Shown piece after piece: positions 11,263 through 22,016 of a stretch of 64,000 bases of DNA. The DNA comes from Punctularia strigosozonata HHB-11173 SS5 (Eukaryota; Basidiomycota; Agaricomycetes; Corticiales; Punctulariaceae). The notes under the pieces were generated by a model that was not told where the DNA came from, searched no databases, and was given only the letters and a program-made list of their open reading frames with translations. The translations under genes were made by a program, and so were the position numbers. How positions within the stretch are numbered: position 1 is the stretch's first letter; each line of letters starts with the position of its first letter. The DNA lies in the NCBI RefSeq assembly GCF_000264995.1, contig NW_006767437.1, forward strand, positions 1,347,946 through 1,411,945, in the 5' to 3' direction.

Positions 11263-13628
11263 ATGTCGTCGCGCAGCGCCAGCGTCAGCGTCGAGAAGGG
11301 TCCGCATTCGCCTTTCCACGAAGGCGTCCACTTTGGGAAGGTCCATGAACTCCTGTTCATCATCGTCATAAGCTGTGAGTAAACTTGCGAGAAAAGCCGT
11401 TTTGCGAACACGAGAACTTGATCTGAATTCCGATTTTTTTTGAATAGGTGCACAACTGGTAAGACGGAACCGAGCAGCTGCGCAATAGAAACCGCCCGAT
11501 TTGACGCACGCGACAAGTTCACTCAGGCCAGCCTCGGTCAGGTCGTCGTACCGCTGGAGATCATCGCCAAGTCTTTGGGCACGACCGACCCCGCTCAAGA
11601 GTCATGGACGATCGCCGCGTACTCGCTCACCGTCGGCACGTTCGTCCTGCCAGCCGGCAGGCTGGGCGACATGTACGGGCACAAGAGGGTCCTGCTCGTC
11701 GCCTACGTCTGGTTCGCGCTGTGGTCCCTCGTCGCCGGGTTCTCCGTGTACGCGCGGTCGGTGATCATGTTCGACGTCTGTCGGGCCATGACGGCGGGCA
11801 CCATGGCGAGGCACGCGATGGCCTCGGTCCAGAACGACCACGGCCACCACGCGAACTGCGCGAACAGGCTAGCGAATACCGCTGGGCCACGGGGGGGGGG
11901 GGGTTGATGGTCAACACGCAACAGGAAAAAAAAGGGACCCGGCGCACAAGCGCTCACCTCCGACCAGAAATCCGTTGGGCGCGGCGGCGGCGAAGACGGC
12001 GAACGCGTAGTTCTTGCGCGGTCCGGGTACGTACGTCCGCCCGAGGATGGCGACGCTGTTGACCAAGATGGCCGCGGGCGCGATGCCCTGCTACTTCGTC
12101 ATCCCCGCGGACGATATCCTGGACGCCCCCGACCCCGAAACGGACGGCGGCGCGTCGACCTCGTCCGGTGCGTCATCGGCGCCCTCCGACGAAAGTACGG
12201 CGGGTCCTCGGTTCGACTGGCTGGGCGCGGTCCTCGGCATCGGCGGCCTCGTGCTCGTCAACTTTGCGTGGAACCAGGCGCCGATCGTGGGCTGGCGAAC
12301 GCCGTACGCGTACGCGCTTCTCGTCGTCGGCGTCGCGCTCGTGTGCGCGTTCCTGGTCGTCGAAGGGCGCGTGCACGGCGCGCTCGTACCGACGACGATA
12401 TGGAATCGCCATATCAGCATGATGCTGGCGTGCATGTGAGTTTTTTTTTCCACGAATTTTTTTGGCACCGGCTTCCCGAGAGACTGGAAGGGGGACTCAC
12501 CGTGGTTTTTTTTCCGTCTCGTTTCGGTTCATCAGTGTGTTAGGCTGGGCTACATTCGTGAGCGGTCGTTTTAGCCGCGGCAATGTCACCGCGTTATCTT
12601 CGTTCTTCATGCCGTATCTTCTTTGTCGCGTAGGGAATCTGGAACTTCTACGGCACCCGGTTCTACATACAGATGCGAGGGTACACGCCGCTCGGAGCCG
12701 TCGCGTCCTTCACGCCGGTCGCCGTCGCGGGGGCGATAGCGACGGCCTTGACCGGCTTCCTTCTACCAATGTGCGTATATGCCTTTGTCGCACGCACGCA
12801 CACACTCACTCTTGTCGCGTTTTTCCTGTTACAGTATCGGTCCGTCGCTGCTCATGGTGGTCGCCCTTACCGCGTTCTGCGTCGCTACCGTTCTGTTCGC
12901 GATCGCCCCGGTGCATCAGACGTACTGGGCTCTGACGTTCGTGAGCACCATCATCGCGCCGTAAGCGATCCGTTCACCACGCGAGGCCGTGTCGCCCACC
13001 CGCTCACTTGTTTTTTGGGCCAGATTCGGCCAGGATATGAGGCAAGGATCGCCTGCTTCAATCGTCTCCGAGTCTGGCATATATGTTGACGAGGATCGTA
13101 TGGCAGTTTTCCGGCGGCTTCACTCGTCGCGAGCAATTCCGTTCATCGACATCAACGTGAGCTCATCTCAGCTTCTTATGATCACGAAGGCGCGTTGTTC
13201 ACGATATATACCTTGATCCGACCCCCGAGAACAGAGGGAATGTACGTGTCGCGGTCTTACTACTACTCCTCGGCGTCCCCCCGTAAACTGGCCCGTTGAC
13301 CGGTATGTTGTGCAGCGCCGCCAGCCTCGTCAACACCTTCGTGAACTACTCGGTCTCGCTCGGGCTGGGCTTCGCGGGCACGGTGGAGACGCAGCTGAAC
13401 CGGGGCGGGCGGACGAAGGCGGACGTGCTGCGCGGATATCGGTCCGCGTTCTACCTCGGGATCGGGTTCTCGTCGCTCGGGATCGGCGTCGCCCTGCTCA
13501 ACCTGGCGCTGGACTACCGCGCGGACAGGAGGGGCGCGCACGGATTCGACCCGGGATCGGCGCGGGAAAAGCGGCGCGGGGAGGAGGAGGGCGCACCGCA
13601 CCACGCCGGCGACGGAGCTCGCGCGTAG
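11263..13628 (+). CDS. MFS drug:H+ antiporter-like transporter (DHA2 type) with an internal inversion
   Basis: Multi-spanning membrane exporter of the fungal aminotriazole/DHA2 group. Exon 1 (11263-11374) starts MSSRSASVSVEKG and ends KVHELLFIIVIS. An 11-nt micro-exon (11448-11458) joins it to exon 3 at 11518 (FTQASLGQVVVPLEIIAKSL), then AAYSLTVGTFVLPAGRLGDM and YGHKR, the family's motif-A loop. Bases 11791-12090 read correctly only on the opposite strand. After them YFVIPADD and WLGAVLGIGGLVLVNFAWNQ resume. Later exons are 12536-12557, 12634-12770, 12835-12960, 13024-13041, 13107-13156, a 7-nt exon 13235-13241, and 13316-13628. The intron at 13042-13106 has a GC donor (AG|GCAAGG). The join over the 7-nt exon reads HRHQ-QGIAASLVNTFVNY, as in relatives. 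As presented, the inverted block disrupts the protein. Confidence 0.8.
11791..12090 (-). other. 300-bp inverted segment inside the MFS gene
   Basis: On the plus strand this block has no MFS-like frame. On the minus strand it encodes QGIAPAAILVNSVAILGRTY, then VPGPRKNYAFAVFAAAAPNG and FLVG. A GTGAGC..CCCAG intron follows, then VFASLFAQFAWWPWSFWTEA and IACLAMVPAV. These are exactly the residues missing between CRAM (ending 11790) and YFVIPADD (from 12091). A flip of 11791-12090 keeps the frame at both joins. The 13-G run at 11891-11903 lies in the inverted intron. Confidence 0.85.
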
Positions 13629-14026
13629 GGGGAAGGAGTGTGGGACCGAGGTGCGAATAGAAACCATCGTTTAGACGTCTCGATGGGTGGCCGCGTAGAG
13701 GTGTTATATACGAGCATTTCATAGAGACCAGTCCGGTTTATGGTGCGGCAAGTGTGTATAGTGACGGTATTGTATGTGCGCCCAGACGTTAATCGATGAT
13801 GCATGTCGCGGATACTCCCAGGATGGACGGGTAACGATTTGAACTTGTCGGCGCCCAAGGCGATATACTTAGCCCGCCGCCCCTCTCCCGACCAATCCAC
13901 CCGGGATCTACTCACAGCGGAACGGAGCCAACTCACGCCCAGGAGTCAGGACGGGACATGCCCCGCGCACAGTAGCCCACTTCGTACACCCACACCGCCC
14001 ACTCTACCCGGCCCCGGGCGTTCGCC
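13629..14026. other. Intergenic stretch between two MFS genes
   Basis: 3' flank of the first transporter and promoter side of the second. No gene, repeat or clear motif was recognised. Confidence 0.5.
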
Positions 14027-15816
14027 ATGGACAGGAAAGCGCGCCACTCGTCGGAGCGCCCGCCGCCGCCGAGCTCGGACTGTGGCACAGAAGAGACGGC
14101 GGATAACGAGAGCGACGATGGCGCGCACCAGGGCCCCGGCGCCCCACCCCCGACGCCGATCCCAAAGCTGCAGCTCGCCTGCCTCGCCCTCGTCCTCCTC
14201 GCCGAGCAGACCGCGTTCAACTCCGTCGGCCCGTACCTCCCCGCCCTCCTCCTCTCCCTTCCCGGCGTCGAGCCGGCCGACGTCGGCTTTTACGCGGGCG
14301 CCCTCAGCACCGCGTTCGCCGTCGCCCAGCTCCTCACCAACTTCTTCTGGGGCTGGGCGAGCGACCGCGTCGGGCGCAAGCCCGTGCTCCTCCTCGGTAC
14401 CGCGCTCACGGCGGCGGGCTTCGTCGCGTTCGGCATGTGCGGATCGGTGGGCGCGGCGATCGCGGTGCAGGCAGCCATGGGCGCCGTCAACGGCAACGGC
14501 GGTGCGTTATCTCTCTCTCTCTATACATCTTACCTACCCCGCCTGACATGCACCCGCGATAGGCGTCGTGAACACGATCATGGGCGAGATCACCGACGCC
14601 TCGAACCAGAGCCGCTCGTTCCAGTATCTCCCCGTCGTCTACGGCGCCGGCGGTCTCCTCGGCCCGCTCATCGGCGGCGCCCTCGCTCGCACCGCGCGCC
14701 CGCTCTCGTCCTCGCCGCTCCTCGCCGCGCACCCGTTCCTCCTCCCGAACGTCGCCATCGCCGCCCTGCTCGGCCTCGACTTCCTTGTCGTCGCCTGCTT
14801 CATGCGCGAGAGCCGCCAAGGCGTGCGGCCCCTCTCCGCCCGCCTCCGCGCCCTCTTCCGCCGCCCGTCCTGCCCCAAACGCCGCCGGCTGGCCACGATC
14901 CACATCGCCCCCGGAACGGCGACGACGACGACGTCGGAACGCACCCCGCTCCTCCACCCGCGCCGCTCGCTCGCCTCTATCGCGCCCTCGCTCCTCTCCC
15001 GCGCCTCCTCCCTCTCCCTCTCCCTCCCGCCACACCGCCACAGCCCTCCGCACCCCTCCTCCACCATCCCCTTCCGCTCGCTCCTCACCTTGCCCACCCT
15101 CTCCCTCCTCGCCACCGCCCTCCTCTTCAACCTCGCCCTCACCACGCACGCCACCCTCTTCCCCCCCTTCGCCGCCCCTCCCCCCGCCCGCCGGCCGCGC
15201 CCTCTCCGCCCCCGAGATCGGCGCCGCCCTCGCCGCCTCCTCCCTCGCCGGCATGCTCCTCCAGCTCGCCGCCTTCGTCCGCATCCAAGCCGCCCTCGGC
15301 TCCATCCGCGGCGTCCGCGCCTCCCTCGCCCTCTTCGCCCTCGCCTTCCTCCTCACCCCCTTCGTCGCCTGCCGCCCCTCCCCCCCTTCCTCCCGCCACA
15401 CCAAGGCGGAGGCCCTCTTCTGGACGGAGCTCTCCGCGGTGCTCCTGTTGAGGACGGTCGGCACCGTCCTCGGCCTGACCACGCTCGCGCTCCTCATCAC
15501 CAACGCCGCGCCCTCCCGCGCCTCGCTCGGCGCGCTCAACGGCCTCGCCCAGACGCTCGCCGCCGCCGGCCGCGCCCTCGGCCCTTTCGCCGCGGGCGGG
15601 CTGTTCTCCTTCGCCACCAGCGGGGGAGGCCGAGGGATACTCGCCTGGGCGGTGCTCGCGGGCGTCGCGGTGCTTGGCGCGCTCGTGACGTTCGGGATCA
15701 GGGAGGGCAAGATCGACGTCGATGACGAGAGCGACGAAGAGGAAGAGGAGGAGGAGGAGGAAGAAGAAGAAGAGACGCGGCTTCTCGGCGACGAGGAGCA
15801 GATGAGGGCGCGGTGA
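14027..15816 (+). CDS. MFS transporter (YCR023C/TetA-like), apparent frameshift
   Basis: Membrane transporter with about twelve hydrophobic spans. The first exon has LQLACLALVLLAEQTAFNSV, GPYLPALLLSLPGVEPADVG, then FFWGWASDRVGRKPVLLLGT, which carries the MFS motif A (G-x-x-x-D-R-x-G-R-K). A GTGCGT..TAG intron near 14502-14562 precedes GVVNTIMGEITDASNQSRSF and YGAGGLLGPLIGGALA. A long Ser/Pro/Arg cytoplasmic loop follows. The frame ending THATLFPPF (about 15160) must change by one base to continue as GRALSAPEIGAALAASSLAG (from about 15200). No GT..AG intron fits there, and the stretch is C-rich. This is a real frameshift or a sequencing slip. The C-terminus carries a run of 13 Glu from a GAG/GAA repeat, then TRLLGDEEQMRAR. 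Confidence 0.82.
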
Positions 15817-16098
15817 CCCATTTGCCTCAGGTTTCCTCGTATACTTGAGAGAGACAGATATCATCGGTTTGTAGAACTATTTAGTCGTGTATTTGCTTTG
15901 TCGCCCCGGAGGGATCTCACACATACTATATCCACATTTGTAATAAAACCCCGCAAAACGGTTTCTTCTTTCGCGAAGAGAGAGAGGAAAAGTCCAAACG
16001 GCACACAGCAGAAAAGAAAGCAAGCGCGGAACACATGGAAAAAAACAAACGAGAAACCCAGCCAGCAGACCCCAAAATAACTTGCGCCCGCCACCCCC

Positions 16099-19000
16099 TT
16101 ACACCGTCGCCCGCCCTCCGACGTTGTCCTCGTCCGTCCCCATCCCCATCCCCGCCCACGGATGCCGCATCCCCGCCCCGTCCATCGCCCCGACCACCGC
16201 GCCCGGCCCCAAGTTGCCGACGTACGTGTACGCGAGGTCGGTCGGCGGCAGGTCGAGCTGCCGCAAAAAGCTCGTCCACGTCTCCTGCAGGTTCAGCGGC
16301 GGCCGCGCACGCCCCTCGCCCCCCTCGCCCCCTCCCCCTCTTCCTCCTCCTCCTCCTCCTCGATCGGCGCCCCTACCCCCGCCCCTTCCCACGACTCCGC
16401 GTCGCCGGACGTGGGATAGGGCGACCCCCCGATCGGGGTGCGCTGCGCCGACTCGGCGTGCTGCCTGTAACCCGTGCCGGTGGTCGTCGGGAAGTCGAGG
16501 AGGCTGCTCCGGGCGAGGGAACGCAGGCGCGCGTACCCGACGAGGTGGTCGTCTGCGGCGGCGTCGAGCCGCTCGTCGAGCGCGTCGAGCGCCGAGGAGC
16601 GGTCGAGCGCGAGCCCGGCTAGCTTGCGGTCCGCTTTGCGCATCAGGCGCTGTAAGATCGGCTGTAGGAACGAGAAGAGGGTGGAAGGATCAGCGTTTTT
16701 TTTTCGTCATTTTTACGGTCGGAGGTAAGGAACGGGAGAGAGATAAGGAACAGGGCGGTTCGATTGAACGTGACGGACAGGCCCGGGTCGAGGTTAAGGT
16801 ACCCCGCGCGCGAGGGAGAAATGGGCCATCGTGAAAACAAGTCGACTTACCAGGAACTTTGCGGGTCGCCCTTTGTGCGCGGCGACCTTCTCGAACAGGT
16901 CGCACGCCTGCTTGAGCTCCATGAGCGCCACGTTCGACACCTTGCTCCTGGGCGCGTGGGTCACGACCGAGGCGAGCATCACCTGGATAGGTACAAACAA
17001 CAACAACAACAGAAGAGAAGGGTTATGATTAGCCTCCGCGCTTACGCAATCTCCGAGAACAACGAGGGTACGAGCAAAGAATAGAATAGATAGAAAAGAC
17101 GGGGAAGGGGTAGAAAAATAGAAAGAAGGCGGGGAAGTAGGTTTACGCACCGCACTGGAGAAAGCGTGGGACCAGAGCTCGCCGCATCGCGCGAGCTCGG
17201 CGGGGTATACCTCCGCAATCTCCTTGAGCGTGTTGAGGATGTTGCACGCGCTGCGGTAGGCGGCGAGGAACGAGGGCGCGTACGGGCTCTTGAGTGGGTC
17301 TGCCGGCTGATCGCACACCGCCTGTGCAAAATAGCACCGGTGGATGTATAGCAGGGCTGGAGGACGGGCAAACACCGCACGCAGCGAGATCCGGGAGAGG
17401 ATAAGATAGAAAGAGATATAAAAGGGTGGACGTCAGAGAAAGAGAAGGCGAGGACGTGAGAGAGAGAGAGAGAGGAAGGATTGCGCACTTTGGTCCCGGT
17501 AGGAACGGGGGATGAAGTGGTGCATGAGCGTGCCAAAGTCGGCCGCGCTCGGGCTCGGGGTTACGCGGGAGTAGAGGGGCATCTCCGCGTCGCGCACGGT
17601 GCGGTCGAGCGCGAGGATGGTCGCGTACGCGGGTGCTTTGGCGGTGAGGATTCCGTGGCACACCGGCACGAGGCAGTCTCGGGCGAACCGGGCTTTCCAG
17701 GCGTAAACTGCGCGGGCGGTGAGCCAAGCACCGGGGAAAAAAGGCAGAGAGGAGGAAGAAGAAATCAGTTTAGGGTGACTGCGAGCAGGAAGACCAGATG
17801 GAAGGGGATACGCAGGGAGGAGTGGGTTTGAGCGCCGGAGGGAACGGGGCCGAAGAAGGGGGGACGTACGTTCTGATGCGATCGCAGCGAGGGTGTCAGC
17901 CCCGTACGCACCGTCGACGGTTTCGTCCGGTAGCGCGCAATCGATGAAGGCCAAGTCGAACGTCGGTAGTCGCCCGGTCGCCAAGCTCTGTGGAGAGAAA
18001 CGTTAGATATATTCCTGAATATATGTGCAGCGACTCCACCGACCATCATACAATCCGTGAAACATATATGCCAAAAGAGCGATCTCCGCTTCTGAGCCTC
18101 ATGCGCACTCAGCCGGAAGCGTGAGCAGTCGCGATGAAGCTCCAGGCTCTGCGCCAGTTTTGCGCTCATGCCCCTGAATGCCCCTACAAAACCGACCATC
18201 GTTCAGAACACCTTTCAAGATGTGGTTAAACGTAACATATGGGCGACTTACAGGCACCCTCAACGCTATCCTCTTCCACTTGCAGCGATTTGTGCGTCGC
18301 CATGAAGCTGAGCGTCTGCACCGTGCTCACGCACGGCGGCCTGTCGAACACCGGTTGGAGGTTCAGCGCCGCCCGCGACAGGTGGATGTATCGCGTGGAC
18401 TCTTCGTCCTTCTGCCTTTCGTCCTGAGGTGGAGGCGGGGGCGACCGAGGCGACGAGGCGGACGACGGCGGTGGCGGGCGCGAAAAGTCGGAGAAGACGC
18501 CGAGCGCGAGGATCGCAAACAGCAGCGCACTGCCGTGTGGTAGTAACGGGACCACAGCACGCACGGTCGTCAGTTCGCGGGCTCTCGTGTGGGCGGGGGC
18601 GCGGGGGGGNNNNNNNNNNNNNNNNNNNNNNNNNNNNNNNNNNNNNNNNNNNNNNNNNNNNNNNNNNNNNNNNNNNNNNNNNNNNNNNNNNNNNNNNNNN
18701 NNNNNNNNNNNNNNNNNNNNNNNNNNNNNNNNNNNNNNNNNNNNNNNNNNNNNNNNNNNNNNNNNNNNNNNNNNNNNNNNNNNNNNNNNNNNNNNNNNNN
18801 NNNNNNNNNNNNNNNNNNNNNNNNNNNNNNNNNNNNNNNNNNNNNNNNNNNNNNNNNNNNNNNNNNNNNNNNNNNNNNNNNNNNNNNNNNNNNNNNNNNN
18901 NNNNNNNNNNNNNNNNNNNNNNNNNNNNNNNNNNNNNNNNNNNNNNNNNNNNNNNNNNNNNNNNNNNNNNNNNNNNNNNNNNNNNNNNNNNNNNNNNNNN

Positions 19001-20639
19001 NNNNNNNNNNNNNNNNNNNNNNNNNNNNNNNNNNNNNNNNNNNNNNNNNNNNNNNNNNNNNNNNNNNNNNNNNNNNNNNNNNNNNNNNNNNNNNNNNNGG
19101 GCGGGCGGGGGGGGGGGGGGGCGGAGTCAGCACTCACGTTCGATGGGGCCCGAATCGCGTTGGTATCCCGTTCGATGCCGGCGTCGTCGTCCAGATGGTT
19201 CCTTCGGTCCGCGCCTCTGGGTAGAATAATGGTAATATCTCCCGTTCGAGCTCGGAGCGCGTGACGGGGGCGGCGCACCACGCCGCGCGAAGATAGGAAG
19301 CGCATAGCGCACGGGCGGTCGGATAAGGAGGTAGATGAGAGCGGATAGTTTCGTGTAAGGTGTCGATGGACGTCGGGGGCGAGTGGGAGGGGGCGCTGAA
19401 GAAGGGGACGGAAAGGTGGAGGATGGAATGGGGGAGTGCGGGGAGAGGGTTAGCCAGTAGTTTGCTGGGTTTCGGTGGTGGGGAGGACTAGACGCGTGTC
19501 GGTTTACACGAGGATTATCTTTTCGGAATCAAGAACACGTACGAGTAGGGCCTGTGCATGGGGAGAAGCAGGAGACCGTTCATTAGCGATAGGTGGGTAG
19601 AGAGAGGAAGGGCGCTTGCATACATCCGAGCCGGCCGAACGACCATAGATGGACTTAGTGTCGTACATTCCGTAGGCCTGCGCCGCGATGGTCCCGTAGG
19701 CGCCCCCAGTGTTTTCTTCGGTCTTCATTGCTCCTGCACCTTTACTGTCCTGGGGTGCGCCACCGTCCCCGGAATGAGGCCTCGAATACGGTGATAGGGA
19801 TTGGCCTTGAAGGTGTTGAAAATGCGGGTGGTACATATGCTGGGAGTCGGCCGAACCGGGGATGGTGCCAGACGAAGCGGAGTGGAGGTCAATGGTGGAT
19901 TTTACTTTGAGGAGATCTTCGGTGAGGAGAGGGTGCGGTTCCCGCGGAGGTGGCACGCTTGAGGACGAGGCGACGGAGTACGAGGTGGCATGCGAGAGGG
20001 AGAGCGCGTCTTCGAGCTGACGGATGCGTTCTGACATTTCGGAGATTTTGCGGTGAAGGCGGTCCGTGTCGGCTGTAGTGCGATGTTATGCATATCGGAC
20101 AAACACAAGACATACGACGCATATACGGATGCGTAGACGCAGAACGGGTTTTGCGGTAGGTCAGTTGGGTGTGAATCGACCAATGCCGATCTGCACGGAC
20201 CTAAGACGAATCTAGATGTATAATTGCATGTTAGCCCGTGAGATCGGACGCCGTCTAGCGACCTGTCTTTGTTAGGACGTACCGCGTTCCGTGGCCTGTG
20301 ACGAGGCTGCCGTTCGGACATATGGACTCGCATCCTCGTCGCTTGCAATTCGAACATGGGATGGCTGCTCGGACGTGTTCCGTATCAATGATCGTGGCGC
20401 GGATCCGAGATCGACCGCGCTGCTCACCTTTATCGCACTTGAGCTTCAACCTGGACGTCCCTCAGCAATCTACAGCGAGATTTTATGGACGGCGTCGTGG
20501 CGACTCACCGCCGGCACTCTGCGCACGAGAGCGCGCCCCGAGCCCGCTTCCGCTCGGTTTCCTCCGCCCTTGCGCTCTGCTCGCGCTCGCGCACAACGCC
20601 CGGCTTTCCGCTCCCGTTGTTCGCGCCGGTGTTGGGCAT
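16099..20639 (-). CDS. Zn2Cys6 fungal-specific transcription factor (interrupted by assembly gap)
   Basis: Nuclear DNA-binding regulator. ATG 20639 opens MPNTGANNGSGKPGVVRERE, a basic stretch, then the binuclear zinc cluster split over introns: ALSCAECRRLKLKCDK and IPCSNCKRRGCESICPNGSL (six Cys). RFVLADTDRLHRKISEMSER, IRQLEDAL follows as a short coiled-coil linker. The fungal_trans middle domain is seen as GMSAKLAQSLELHRDCSRFR, SAHEAQKRRSLFWHICFTD, LATGRLPTFDLAFIDCALPD. C-terminal exons include CDLFEKVAAHKGRPAKFL, a Glu run near 16345, and TWTSFLRQLDLPPTDLAYTY, ending at 16099. The 489-N gap (18610-19098) removes one or more exons between the linker and the middle domain. Targets are unknown. 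The neighbouring MFS gene converges on it. Confidence 0.85.
18610..19098. other. Assembly gap (489 N)
   Basis: Unresolved bases flanked on both sides by G-runs (up to 14 G on the right). The gap falls inside the Zn2Cys6 gene. Its true length is not known from the sequence. Confidence 0.98.
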
Positions 20640-21280
20640 CGCCAAGGTGTTTGCAGGATCGCAACGTCGGCGCGTTCTGCTGTGGTTGCACTCTTCTGCG
20701 TCGAGGGTCGGGGGGTGGCGGGAAATCCGGGGGCGGAAGGAGACCGATACTCCGATTTTAAAGGACCGGGCGCAGCGCTCCGGTTCGATCGGACAAATGT
20801 GTTGTGCGTGTCCAGCCGAGTGCCGATGAGCAGCCGTGGGAATACCAGCCCGCCTCGGCGCGTATCGGTCGCCGTCCAGTTAGCGCCCTGAGGCTGGGTC
20901 CTTTGGCGAAGGGCGTAAACCAGAGAGGCGGCTCAAGTCCTCGACGGTCGGAGCGCGTGGTGGACGTGCAGTCGATGCGTCCAAACGCACTTGATATGTA
21001 GTATATGAGCCTCTCGGAGGAGTTAAGACAGGGCACCGACTCACGGCGAGCGCGGGCCCGGCGGCACGGAGCGCTTGGTTTATTCCTGACCGGCATCAGT
21101 TTCCAACACTGATACGCAATCCGAACCGGCACCAGACCCATTGCAACGCACGCCGAGTGTATCGTCCGCCACAGCTTTCGAGTTCCTTGGCCCCGAGCCA
21201 TCAACCCACGTCAGAGCTCCATTTACCCCAGAACCCATCACGACGCCAGCGGCTGCTCTCGAGGGCATAGCTTACACGCC
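20640..21280. other. Divergent promoter between Zn2Cys6 factor and MED22
   Basis: Shared upstream region of a minus-strand and a plus-strand gene. The open frames here have no family features. No regulatory motif was identified with confidence. Confidence 0.5.
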
Positions 21281-22016
21281 ATGGCCGATGCACCGCCGGG
21301 CCCGCAGACGGACGTGTCGCGCCCGTCTGCGCTGCCGACAGCGCGCCTGATAGGACAGCGCGCGCGCGAGAACCAGGCGCTGGTCGACCAGTCGTCGGAC
21401 GAATACCTCAACGCCATCGAGGAGGACTGGAACAAGAAGATCGACGCCGACGTTGAGGCGCTCGTGGACGGTATGACGGATCTCGTGGGCCTCGCATCGG
21501 TACGTTGGTCTGTTTCAGGCCGCGTTTCGTGCTATGTTCTGCGTGCTGGAGAGCTGAGAGGGGCAACGGATGGCAGATCGGGACCAAGGATAAATTTCGC
21601 ATCGCTCAGGAATCTTTCCAAGCCCAATGCCGTGCAGAGTCTATGGTGCGCACCTATCGTCTCAGATGACTCGCGAACGTCTCCTCTCATGCTGTTTCTG
21701 TCCTCCACAGGTTCGCGCGGCCAACTCGCTCCTCTCTACGGTCCACTCCATGAAGCTCCTCCTTCTCATCTCCGACGAAGCCCAGATCGCGAACAAGCGC
21801 GACGCCGAGCTCAGATCGGTCCGCGCCGAGTCGGACGCCGCGCGGAAGGAGGCCGCCCAGCTCCTGGACGAGCTGCTCAAGGGAACGACGCCTTCTTCGG
21901 CCAACGACGAGCCCGAGACCACTCCCGATACCCCCGCCGTCACCCACGACGAGCACGGGATAGACACGCAGAAGGACGACACGGGCACTAAAGATTCGTT
22001 CCAATCTCGAGCCTGA
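21281..22016 (+). CDS. MED22: Mediator subunit 22 (Surf5)
   Basis: Head-module subunit of the Mediator coactivator in the nucleus. Exon 1 has RARENQALVDQSSDEYLNAI, EEDWNKKIDADVEALVDGMT and DLVGLAS. A GTACGT..CAG intron leads to IGTKDKFRIAQESFQAQCRA and ESM. A second GTGCGC..CACAG intron leads to VRAANSLLSTVHSMKLLLLI, SDEAQIANKRDAELRSVRAE. The C-terminus is acidic and Thr/Pro-rich. The predicted product is mostly helical and about 170-190 aa, close to fungal Med22. The ATG at 21281 is 15 codons before the conserved block. The assignment rests on the helix pattern and the EAQIANKRDAEL-type ending of the core. Confidence 0.85.

Noticed and set aside
14487-15821. 444-codon minus-strand open frame over the second MFS gene
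   Set aside because: Low-complexity Glu/Arg/Gly composition; it is the antisense shadow of a GC-rich exon with MFS motifs on the plus strand.
16330-16370. CTC/GAG microsatellite as a regulatory tract
   Set aside because: It encodes an in-frame Glu run in the Zn2Cys6 protein.
20758-21204. 148-codon minus-strand open frame between the regulator and MED22
   Set aside because: No motif; its composition looks random and it lies in a divergent promoter.
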